Assembly: GCF_013106755.1 (NCBI RefSeq)
Contig: NZ_WHPF01000014.1
Span: 108,299-172,298 of the forward strand
DNA length: 64,000 bases
DNA from: Limnovirga soli
Lineage (GTDB): Bacteria > Bacteroidota > Bacteroidia > Chitinophagales > Chitinophagaceae
Reading direction: 5' to 3'
The notes under the pieces were generated by a model. It was not told the origin of the DNA and searched no databases. It saw only the letters and a list, made by a program, of their open reading frames with translations. A program made the translations under genes and the position numbers. Positions 42,517-49,689 of this stretch are shown piece by piece (position 1 is the stretch's first letter; the number at the start of each line of letters is the position of its first letter).

Positions 42517-43337
42517 AACCTGATGATATTATAAGTGATGCCAATGCCGGCCGCTGGTACAAATGCTTTGCCTGTATAGTAATAGCCTGCCTGTAATCCA
42601 ATGCCAAAGCGTTTGGGTTTGGGCTGGGCAATATCAATGGCCGTTAACCCGGTGATGGTGGTATTGGGGTTGGCGCTGTAGGCGTTTAATACCAACTGTT
42701 TTTTAAACAGCCCTTTCTTTTTATAGTAGCTTACAAAAGTTAGGCTATCACGTATGCTATACGTCCAGGGCTTATCTGTTAAACTGCCATTAATGGTAAG
42801 CCATTTATCTTCAAAATGGATAGATAACGTGGTATCCGTATCAATATACAACGGGGTGGTGTTGCCTTTCCATGCATCAATAGGCATGGTGTACTCCCGT
42901 TTATTGGAATCTGTTTTTGGAATTAAAGCTTCCAGTGTCATGGTATGATCACTGAATGGTTTACCAATATCGCTTTGTCCGTAATCAAATTCAGGGGTAA
43001 AAGTTCCCTGTGTAATGGTGCCGGCTTTTATAATGGCTTTAATGTTTTTTGGTTTGGTACGTATAACCCCCAACAGGCTATCAATAATAGCCTGGTAATG
43101 CGCTTTAACGGTGGTAATATCTGCCACCACTACCTGTTTTTCTGCATGATGATTGCCGTTTACATCGGTGTAGCGGGTAACAGGTGTTTCTTTTATTTTT
43201 TCTATCTGCGCATCATCCTTGGCCATCTCAATATGATGGCAGCTATCTACCAGCAGAATTACGGTAACCACTATTAAAAAAATAGTGTACACTGCTGCAG
43301 TAGTAAAAAAATGCTTGTGGTTACTTAATTGTATCAT
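42513..43337 (-). CDS. membrane-anchored lysis protein, spanin candidate
   Basis: 274 residues from MIQLSNHKHFFTTAAVYTIF (the frame opens 57 bases earlier). One N-terminal membrane helix (TIFLIVVTVILLVDS) is followed by a long periplasmic part with a helical start (DDAQIEKIKETPVTRYTD) and a C-terminal stretch with beta-strands (GIGLQAGYYYTGKAFVPAAG, IGITYNIIRF) ending in phenylalanine, the signature of outer-membrane beta proteins. Start overlaps the holin-like gene by 4 bases. It could link both membranes as a spanin; proposed from position and topology only. Confidence 0.5.
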   Translation of the reverse strand: MIQLSNHKHFFTTAAVYTIFLIVVTVILLVDSCHHIEMAKDDAQIEKIKETPVTRYTDVNGNHHAEKQVVVADITTVKAHYQAIIDSLLGVIRTKPKNIKAIIKAGTITQGTFTPEFDYGQSDIGKPFSDHTMTLEALIPKTDSNKREYTMPIDAWKGNTTPLYIDTDTTLSIHFEDKWLTINGSLTDKPWTYSIRDSLTFVSYYKKKGLFKKQLVLNAYSANPNTTITGLTAIDIAQPKPKRFGIGLQAGYYYTGKAFVPAAGIGITYNIIRF

Positions 43338-43537
43338 GATTGATTTTTTGTTTTGCTTTGGGTAAAAAGCCATCCGATAACGCCCACCAGGCACATATCG
43401 AAAAACTTGTTTATTACCTGTTGGTTTTCTTTTGGGTACTCGTGGTAGCAGCCAATTACAACTATTACCAGACAGCCGATAATAACTATTACGGCTATTG
43501 CATTTTGTACCATTACTTTACTTAATCTGTCCCACAT
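43334..43537 (-). CDS. holin-like protein
   Basis: 67 residues with two membrane helices (AIAVIVIIGCLVIVVIGCYH and FFDMCLVGVIGWLFTQS) and a basic C-terminal tail KTKNQS, the layout of class II holins. It sits between the glucosaminidase gene and the spanin-like gene, 26 bases behind the former and overlapping the latter by 4. Predicted to permeabilise the inner membrane at lysis time; no direct family match made. Confidence 0.65.
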   Translation of the reverse strand: MWDRLSKVMVQNAIAVIVIIGCLVIVVIGCYHEYPKENQQVINKFFDMCLVGVIGWLFTQSKTKNQS

Positions 43538-43563
43538 AATTAAAAGGGTTTAGGGTTGAATGT

Positions 43564-44088
43564 TTAAGGTTGATTGGTTTGGGTTTGTATAATTTTTTCA
43601 ACGCTGGCAATCAGCTGTTTTAAATTGGTGGCGTAATTAGGATCTGTTGCATAACCGGCTGCAGCAATGGCTTCAATAAATTGTACAGGGTTTGCTTTTA
43701 CTGCCAATGCTTTTGCGTAGCGTGGATTGTTAATAATAAAATTGGCATGATCGGTAAAGCATTCCTCTGGTGTAGCATACTTTCTAAAATAGGCTTTGAT
43801 GGTATACTTGTATAGCTTTTTGCCATTTCTTACCACTGGTTCTACTTTAATAATATTGGCAAATTTGGCATCTACCCGGCTGCTATATTCTGTTGTAGTT
43901 AATAGCTGCTCATTGCCATTTATGCCATCGGTATCTTTTACGCCAAAAAACATATTACCTGGTGCAAATTTGCCCCAGCCACTTTCCCATGCTGCCTGTA
44001 CTAAAATGGCAATGGCACTAATACCGGTTTTTTGCTGTGTTTGTACAGCATGTGGCAGGTAGGCTTGTATAAATGCTTCTTTGGTCAT
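43564..44088 (-). CDS. glucosaminidase-type endolysin
   Basis: 174 residues. The FlgJ/GH73-like glucosaminidase fold is recognised from GISAIAILVQAAWESGWGKF (residues ~20-40, with the catalytic glutamate in WESGWG), NMFFGVKDTDG, FRKYATPEECFTDHANFI and AIAAAGYATDPNYATNLKQLI. It cuts the glycan strands of peptidoglycan. No signal peptide, so release depends on a holin. It is in a lysis cassette, with a small membrane protein 2 bases upstream and a holin-like gene downstream. Confidence 0.88.
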   Translation of the reverse strand: MTKEAFIQAYLPHAVQTQQKTGISAIAILVQAAWESGWGKFAPGNMFFGVKDTDGINGNEQLLTTTEYSSRVDAKFANIIKVEPVVRNGKKLYKYTIKAYFRKYATPEECFTDHANFIINNPRYAKALAVKANPVQFIEAIAAAGYATDPNYATNLKQLIASVEKIIQTQTNQP

Positions 44089-44090
44089 AA

Positions 44091-44312
44091 TTATTTTCTT
44101 GAGTTAATAGATCCTTTTATTTCGTGCAGCATGCCGGTGAACTCGCTAAGGCTTTGATTAAATTCCCCAACTACTTTGGTAAAGCTGTTGGTCATATATT
44201 TCCACATCATTACCATGCCTACAATACATAGGAAGAGCAGCACGGTTAAAATACCAATGAGGAAATCGTATTTAAAAGCTTCTGAAATGGCGGTGCCTGT
44301 TACATTGTCCAT
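44091..44312 (-). CDS. small membrane protein of the lysis cassette
   Basis: 73 residues with one strong membrane helix (FLIGILTVLLFLCIVGMVMM) and a helical charged tail (NSFTKVVGEFNQSLSEFTGM). Two bases precede the endolysin start, so translation is coupled. It could be a second holin or antiholin. Confidence 0.6.
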   Translation of the reverse strand: MDNVTGTAISEAFKYDFLIGILTVLLFLCIVGMVMMWKYMTNSFTKVVGEFNQSLSEFTGMLHEIKGSINSRK

Positions 44313-44369
44313 ACGTGAATTTTTGGGCTTTGGTTATGGTAATTTTTTATGGTTGAGTTATTTGTTATA

Positions 44370-44395
44370 GTACAAGTGTGCGACGCAAGTAAAGC
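44370..44395 (-). repeat. interspersed repeat, copy 13
   Basis: Full core on the minus strand. The flank TTTTAGCCAGGCAGAAGAAT begins at the stop codon of the DUF6712 gene. Confidence 0.93.
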
Positions 44396-44418
44396 CTAAC
44401 ATTTATTCTTCTGCCTGG

Positions 44419-45387
44419 CTAAAAACCATATATGCCACCCCTGGTGGTGTTTGGGTTTACTACCAAACTTGGATCAACAGGTGCCACATAATAGCTGCTT
44501 GTTTTGTAGCTGGCAAAAATGGTATCGCTTGCATTTGTGTCCAGGTATTCTTTTAGCCTTAACAGGTATCGATCACCATCTTTTTCCGCACTATCACGAA
44601 TCATTAACCTGTCGCTATTGTCGCTTTGTTTCTCATCTGGCTTAACCAAATTACTGGTGCCGCCACTGCCCAATCTTGTATAAAAACCGTTGCTGCTTAG
44701 CTTAACTGGCATTTTTTCTACTGCGGTTTTTATGGTGTAATTGGCCACTGCATTTTTTATTAATTCAATGGCAATTTTATCCTCTTCAGTGGGGGCAGTT
44801 TTGTTTTTTAACTCCGTATAAAAATCATCGCCAATGGTGGGCTTTAGGTACATGTTTTCTACCTGCTTTATCCAGGGGCGTAAATCTTTGAAGCAGCGGT
44901 GCGGCTGCTCTAACACATAGTAATTGCTAAACTCCTCACCTGTTTTAAAAATAATATCAAACTTTCCGGGCATTTGCCAGTTGAGTGTGCTAGTATTGGC
45001 ATATAAATATGCCAACAGGTTTTCCAGCGCAAAGCAGCCCTTATCTTCCAGTGCATCCCGCAGGGCTTCAAACTCCCAATGGTGCAGGGGTTGCATATTA
45101 TCGCTGCTAAATGTACCTGCACCACGGTCGGTTATTTGGCTTTGAATATTGGGCAAATCAAGCCAGTAAGCCAAAGGCGCCAATGCTGCCCGTACTTTTT
45201 TTAGCAGGGTGGTAAATGTGGCATTGGTAGGGGTTGCCACCAAACGGTTGTACAGGTTACTGCCCAATACTGGTTCAATAAAACGCAGCTCACCGGCTTC
45301 CATATCGGCCAACTGACTGTCGTTATTAATAAACATAACCTTTACGCCGTTGGCCCTAACTGTATTTATGTCTGTAATTAATGCCAT
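44419..45387 (-). CDS. DUF6712-like phage protein
   Basis: 322 residues. The N-terminus MALITDINTVRANGVKVMFINN with LADMEAGELRFIEPVLGSNLYNRL fits the DUF6712 family of Bacteroidota phages, thought to act near the portal or head. It lies 2 bases behind the portal gene. The middle contains two further domains rich in aromatic residues and the end (YVAPVDPSLVVNPNTTRGG) is unstructured. Confidence 0.65.
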   Translation of the reverse strand: MALITDINTVRANGVKVMFINNDSQLADMEAGELRFIEPVLGSNLYNRLVATPTNATFTTLLKKVRAALAPLAYWLDLPNIQSQITDRGAGTFSSDNMQPLHHWEFEALRDALEDKGCFALENLLAYLYANTSTLNWQMPGKFDIIFKTGEEFSNYYVLEQPHRCFKDLRPWIKQVENMYLKPTIGDDFYTELKNKTAPTEEDKIAIELIKNAVANYTIKTAVEKMPVKLSSNGFYTRLGSGGTSNLVKPDEKQSDNSDRLMIRDSAEKDGDRYLLRLKEYLDTNASDTIFASYKTSSYYVAPVDPSLVVNPNTTRGGIYGF

Positions 45388-45389
45388 GG

Positions 45390-46784
45390 TTATATAGTTA
45401 ATGGCTGTGTGCTACCGCCTGTGTCTAATGTGGTTAAGACGCTGCTGCTGTACCTGAATACCAGCCTTGGGGTTATGGTTCGGGCTGCACCTGTACCACT
45501 AACCGGGAATATTTGTCTGGATGTTTGCAAACGGGTGTCCCAGCTGTTAAAACGTTTAATCAGGTTATACACCTTCAGGTTGTTTTGCCTTTCTGGATTA
45601 AGCAGCATGAGCAGTACAAGAGTGGCTTCGCGAATATCGCTGCCACTACCTGCACCACCGCTGGCACCATCCCCTAATAAGTTACCACCCCAAATTGCAG
45701 GGTTAAAAAACATGCTGAATAATATCTGTTTATCGGCAGCTGCACTATCTGGCAGCATTTTGCCATCCTTCATTTTATCGTCTAATACGGTAATGGTAAT
45801 ATCATCTACCATGCTTTGGCTTAATACATCATAGTAGCGGCCGGCCATTATACTTTTGCCGCTTTTTTCCTCGCCCATCAAAAATTCGTTTACCTCGTTG
45901 TACTTGGTATCAATTATTTCCTGCCGCTTTTCCGGACTATAACTATCCCATTTGCGGTGTACCCTTTTAAAATAGGTTTCCGATACTATGATGAGGTATT
46001 TAACCGTCATCTGGTTTTTGTTAATGGCGTTTTTAATACTCGGTACGCTGCGGGTAATATCTACCCAGGCTTTGGCGCTGCGGTGCAGGGGTTGAGGGTA
46101 GTAGTTATGGCCATTAATTAAAATGCGGTGTAACATGGCAAACTCATAGCCACTGCCCGATTGTACCAGTTGATCATGCTCATAGCCTTCTATCAGCAAT
46201 GGCACTTTTTTAACCTTATCGCCATCTGCAGTGGTAGGGGCTAAACTCCAATCGCCACACAGGTACATATTATTTATATTGCCACTGGTATCTTTCTTTT
46301 GCAGCCTGGCCATGGCAATATCTGTGGCTTTAATGCGGTTAATGCGGTTACGGGCACCGTTTAACATTAACTGTGTGGCTCCCCAGCCATAGCCCAGCAT
46401 ATTATAATGGTTTAGATAGCCATGCGTAAAGCTGTCGTTGGCTTCCAGAAAATCATTTATCTCACTATCACTAACCCATTCCAAATGTTCAGTGCCATCT
46501 ACATCCTTATCCATCAGCAGGTAAGCATCAATGCCACGGCCCATGGCAAGTCGGCTTTCGGTTTGTACCGCTGCACTTAGTACGCCGCAATGTTTAATAT
46601 CATCGGCAATGGCAATGGGCTCCATATTGTTATCGCCCCATAAGCTCCATTCGCTGCTAATTAGTTCAGGACCAGGTTTGCCGGTGGTAAATTTCTTTTT
46701 ATCGGTTACTGCATCTGTATAGAAGGCCGCTTTGGTAGTAACACCATAACCAATACCGTCTTTTATAATTACGTTATTACTCAT
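45390..46784 (-). CDS. phage portal protein candidate
   Basis: 464 residues. Portal-like features: early VLSAAVQTESRLAMGRGIDAYLL, SDSEINDFLEANDSFTHGYL, MLGYGWGATQLMLNG and a long helix region with NAINKNQMTVKYLIIVSETY and FSMFFNPAIWGGNLLGDG. The C-terminus is flexible. Portals form the dodecameric DNA channel at a capsid vertex. It adjoins DUF6712 and a small conserved protein. The identity rests on sequence impression and neighbourhood, not on a decisive motif. Confidence 0.6.
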   Translation of the reverse strand: MSNNVIIKDGIGYGVTTKAAFYTDAVTDKKKFTTGKPGPELISSEWSLWGDNNMEPIAIADDIKHCGVLSAAVQTESRLAMGRGIDAYLLMDKDVDGTEHLEWVSDSEINDFLEANDSFTHGYLNHYNMLGYGWGATQLMLNGARNRINRIKATDIAMARLQKKDTSGNINNMYLCGDWSLAPTTADGDKVKKVPLLIEGYEHDQLVQSGSGYEFAMLHRILINGHNYYPQPLHRSAKAWVDITRSVPSIKNAINKNQMTVKYLIIVSETYFKRVHRKWDSYSPEKRQEIIDTKYNEVNEFLMGEEKSGKSIMAGRYYDVLSQSMVDDITITVLDDKMKDGKMLPDSAAADKQILFSMFFNPAIWGGNLLGDGASGGAGSGSDIREATLVLLMLLNPERQNNLKVYNLIKRFNSWDTRLQTSRQIFPVSGTGAARTITPRLVFRYSSSVLTTLDTGGSTQPLTI

Positions 46785-47102
46785 TTACATTACTACTTTA
46801 TTGTTAAAGCGGCGCACCAGCCGCAAATGAATTTTAACCAAATTGCCATCGGGCAGTATGGTTATGTTGCGGGTACTGTTTTGCCAATGTTTGGGGTTAC
46901 GTTTATGGCGGCTGGTTTCCATGGGGCCGCCGCTGGCAATACCATTATGGGTGGGGGCTTTTTCTTTGTAAGCTTCCTTATATTCCAGCCACTCGCCACC
47001 TGTATTCAATTGGGTATTGCAGGTTCTAAAGCCAATACTAAAAGTTTGGCCCGTATCCATCGCCTGCACCATTTGTTTTAGTGTAATTGTTTCCGGTATC
47101 AT
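46785..47102 (-). CDS. small conserved phage protein
   Basis: 105 residues with ITLKQMVQAMDTGQTFSIGF then TCNTQLNTGGEWLEYKE, and a basic arginine-rich C-terminal half (RHKRNPKHWQNSTRNI). Seen beside portal genes in Bacteroidota phages as I recall. It abuts the portal start directly. Function unknown, possibly a head or DNA-binding factor. Confidence 0.55.
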   Translation of the reverse strand: MIPETITLKQMVQAMDTGQTFSIGFRTCNTQLNTGGEWLEYKEAYKEKAPTHNGIASGGPMETSRHKRNPKHWQNSTRNITILPDGNLVKIHLRLVRRFNNKVVM

Positions 47103-47222
47103 TGCACATGCAAAATACCTTTCATATACGGGCGGGTAAAGGACAGTGTAAACCGATTTTACAATTGTGCGGATAGCAGAAATTGAAGATTATTTTTTTG
47201 CCGGGCAGGGGAATGGGGTTGG

Positions 47223-47249
47223 AGCTTTACTTGCGTCGCACTCTTGTGC
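47223..47249 (+). repeat. interspersed repeat, copy 14
   Basis: AGCTTTACTTGCGTCGCAC then TCTTGTGC, opposite in direction to the flanking genes. The flank TTTGCCGGGCAGGGGAAT matches the 5' consensus. Confidence 0.93.
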
Positions 47250-47347
47250 GGGGGAATATTATTCAACTGTCTATAGAAAACCCCATCATGCTATGCATAA
47301 CAGGGTTTACATTAATCCCTTAGGATTGGTTTTGATGTATTTTAAAG

Positions 47348-47695
47348 CTATTCAAATATAAATATGGTATTTTTAATTTCCTCAAGCAGCAATTTAAAAT
47401 GAAAAGGTTTCATTTTGTTGCATACCATATTTATGTCCGATTCATGAAATGAATAAATTAAATAAGTACGTATTTGAGAATTGGGCTTTAAACTTCCTTC
47501 AAACATAGTATCGTCACAAGAAAATGTATACCGGTCTTTATGCAGTGTTGACGATAGCATTACACCAGTATAATGGTTTTCGTACCCACTTGATTTATTT
47601 TTACTGATAATTAAAACCGGATGAGTAATTTTTTGCCCTTTAGGCGAGCTTACCGGATCAGTTAAATAAACAACATCTCTTTGATTATATGGCAT
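47348..47695 (-). CDS. PemK/MazF-like protein
   Basis: 115 residues. Early YNQRDVVYLTDPVSSPKGQK with HPVLIISKNKSSGYENHY, then GVMLSST and a late LKPNSQIRTYLIYSFHESDI match the PemK-like family: R/Q-G-D-V-Y/V start, H-P-V-L-I/V-I-S and a terminal strand R-x-Y-x-I. MazF/PemK toxins cut mRNA. Here it overlaps by 11 bases a 160-residue gene that could be its antitoxin or partner, though that gene is not of a known antitoxin type. It lies among phage genes as an independent unit. Confidence 0.7.
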   Translation of the reverse strand: MPYNQRDVVYLTDPVSSPKGQKITHPVLIISKNKSSGYENHYTGVMLSSTLHKDRYTFSCDDTMFEGSLKPNSQIRTYLIYSFHESDINMVCNKMKPFHFKLLLEEIKNTIFIFE

Positions 47696-48173
47696 ATGGT
47701 TTTGAATGCTTTGATAATGACTTAAAAGAAATTATGGATGCAATTCTATGCAATTCTTTATCTGAAGCAGGAATTGGATTTTCATTAAAAAGGATATGTC
47801 TTAAATGGTTTTCTACACTGTACAAATCTTCCAAAATACCTTGTGATAATTTTTTATTTTCTTCATTATCAAAAAAATTGGACTTCTCGAAAGAGGCGTA
47901 AATTTTATTGAATTTTTTTATTGCCTTTTCAATAGTTATGTAATCATTTGCAAGTTCTTCCTTCTGGATTTGGGGGATTATACTTTTTATAAATTCAACC
48001 CTATTGCGCAGCCTATTAAGGTCTTTGTTTACATAATCAATAAATCCAGAGAGTAAGGTTGTATCACTAAATATTTTTTTTACTGAGGCTAAAACATTCA
48101 ATACTATTAGCTTTAAATCAAACAAGCAATTGCTGGGATAGGGGTCTATATTTTGTTTGAATGCGTATACCAT
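47685..48173 (-). CDS. helical protein paired with the PemK-like gene
   Basis: 162 residues from MVYAFKQNIDPYPSN; the open frame extends to 48251 with a hydrophobic start (MFFTFLFSLANLFNII), so a longer membrane-anchored form is possible. The sequence is helical and lysine-rich (DYVNKDLNRLRNRVEFIKSI; YITIEKAIKKFNKIYASFEK). It overlaps the PemK-like gene by 11 bases and precedes it, the order of most antitoxin-toxin pairs. No antitoxin fold or DNA-binding motif could be identified. Call based on arrangement. Confidence 0.5.
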   Translation of the reverse strand: MVYAFKQNIDPYPSNCLFDLKLIVLNVLASVKKIFSDTTLLSGFIDYVNKDLNRLRNRVEFIKSIIPQIQKEELANDYITIEKAIKKFNKIYASFEKSNFFDNEENKKLSQGILEDLYSVENHLRHILFNENPIPASDKELHRIASIISFKSLSKHSKPYAI

Positions 48174-48471
48174 TGGATAGTTATAATGGCTGCTATTGAT
48201 TGCGATTATATTAAATAGATTTGCAAGACTAAATAAAAAAGTAAAAAACAAACCGCTTATATAATATAATAAGGGATTTATATACTTTTTTTAAGGTAAT
48301 ATATTGGATTGTTACAACTTGGAAATGAGATTAAAAGTATATGCATTATTGGCATAGCTTACTAATTTGGGGTGATAATAAATAGTAATTTGGCTGACTG
48401 TTAAAAACCATTAACTTTCATGCAATAACTATACCAAAAAGGATAATGGTTACAATATATTAGAAATTTAT

Positions 48472-48714
48472 TTATTCAAATCCTTTTTCCACCCTATTTC
48501 TAACCAGGCTATAGAAATATATTTTATTTAGCAAGGACGTTACCAAGATACTGCTATCTAACATCAATTCTTTAATCTCCTCATTTTTTTTAGCAATCAA
48601 TTCATCGCAAAATAATAATGCACCATCCTGCCCTTTCTTTTGAATTAAGATGGAAGCAATTTCATCTACATTAAATCCATAGTCCGGATGTTTTATGGAG
48701 GATATATTTTCCAT
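48472..48714 (-). CDS. small hypothetical protein
   Basis: 80 residues, not recognised. NVDEIASILIQKKGQDGALL then FCDELIAKKNEEIKELMLDS is amphipathic helical. It starts 22 bases behind the preceding gene, so the three small genes at 48472-49163 may form one transcript. Confidence 0.45.
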   Translation of the reverse strand: MENISSIKHPDYGFNVDEIASILIQKKGQDGALLFCDELIAKKNEEIKELMLDSSILVTSLLNKIYFYSLVRNRVEKGFE

Positions 48715-48736
48715 CTTAATAATTTTTATATTGGTT

Positions 48737-48955
48737 TTATTCGTGTTGCGTATTCCCTTTTTCCGCCCATTTCATTTCCTGCTTAATAATATAACCAGCC
48801 TTTTGCAGGTGCGCAATTTTCTTATCCAAAGAAATATTGTTTAGCCCGGCACGCATGTCGCTGCGCATTTTACCTACTGTACCTTTAGTTAAACCCAATA
48901 TACGAAAAATTCCACGGGTATTAATCATTTGCTCAAAGGCTTCGTTTGTTGTCAT
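48737..48955 (-). CDS. small HTH-like protein
   Basis: 72 residues from MTTNEAFEQMINTRGIFRIL (the frame opens at 49027). FRILGLTKGTVGKMRSDMRAG reads as a helix-turn-helix, and KKIAHLQKAGYIIKQEMKW follows. Likely a DNA-binding regulator of the small-gene cluster or of phage functions. It overlaps the upstream gene by 23 bases. Confidence 0.5.
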   Translation of the reverse strand: MTTNEAFEQMINTRGIFRILGLTKGTVGKMRSDMRAGLNNISLDKKIAHLQKAGYIIKQEMKWAEKGNTQHE

Positions 48956-49163
48956 TGTGGGTGCGTAAGTAGTGTTTGGTAAAGGCGATGGCTTTTTTGT
49001 ATAGTGCTTCCTTTTTACCTTCCTCAATAGGTTCCAGAAAAAGAATATTGGTTAAAGCAAAAGTACTTGTATTTATTTGTGCAGTAAATACTGGCGGCTT
49101 TTTGCGGTAAACAACTGTAATGCCATCATGATTGATTAATTTATGTACAGATTCTTTATCCAT
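48933..49163 (-). CDS. small hypothetical protein
   Basis: 76 residues, not recognised. KLINHDGITVVYRKKPPVFT is beta-like and is followed by a basic helix (IEEGKKEALYKKAIAFTKHY). First gene of the 49163-48472 cluster, with AT-rich DNA upstream holding the presumed promoter. Confidence 0.45.
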   Translation of the reverse strand: MDKESVHKLINHDGITVVYRKKPPVFTAQINTSTFALTNILFLEPIEEGKKEALYKKAIAFTKHYLRTHNDNKRSL

Positions 49164-49235
49164 AACGGTTGGCAGTTTTACGTGTGGCTCACTTTTGAGT
49201 TATGAAGTTAGCGAAAGTTTTATTATATACAAACA

Positions 49236-49262
49236 AAAAATGCTACCCAAAAGGGCAGCATT
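49236..49262 (-). terminator. minus-strand terminator
   Basis: Minus direction: ATGCTGCCC-TTTT-GGGTAGCAT, then TTTTTTG, directly behind the gene at 49271-49591. Confidence 0.8.
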
Positions 49263-49270
49263 GCGTTGTA

Positions 49271-49591
49271 TTAGCAGCAACCATACAATACAGTTAACAG
49301 TTGCTGCAGTTTTTTTAGTTTTTCAATTTGCTTCATAATCTGATTTCTCATAGGCAGATCATGTTCGTTTGCTAATTGATACGTAAGGGTTAGGGTTAGT
49401 TGTTCAATAAAAGAAATAGAGGAAGCCAAATCATTGTCTTCATCGAACTGCCAGACAGATAATAAGACAAATTCACTTGTGATTTTGTCCGGCTTTTTGT
49501 CAAACAGTGGTGTTAGTTCTTTTACTAAAGTTGCAATAGTATTCCTGTGTTCAGGGCCATCGCTTCTCTTCAGGTACTTCACTAATTCCAT
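49271..49591 (-). CDS. hypothetical phage protein
   Basis: 106 residues. Helical, with LVKELTPLFDKKPDKITSEF, SSISFIEQLTLTLTYQLANE and a C-terminal pair of cysteines (LYGCC). It follows the tape measure gene by 99 bases and is closed by a terminator, so it ends the tail transcript. No family recognised. Confidence 0.5.
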   Translation of the reverse strand: MELVKYLKRSDGPEHRNTIATLVKELTPLFDKKPDKITSEFVLLSVWQFDEDNDLASSISFIEQLTLTLTYQLANEHDLPMRNQIMKQIEKLKKLQQLLTVLYGCC

Positions 49592-49689
49592 GGTAGTCTT
49601 CGGGTTTGATTTGAGCGCTTAATTTACTAAAATCTTATTTGTTTAGTAATTAAATACAATTATGGCGATAGTATTAAACAAAATTTTAA

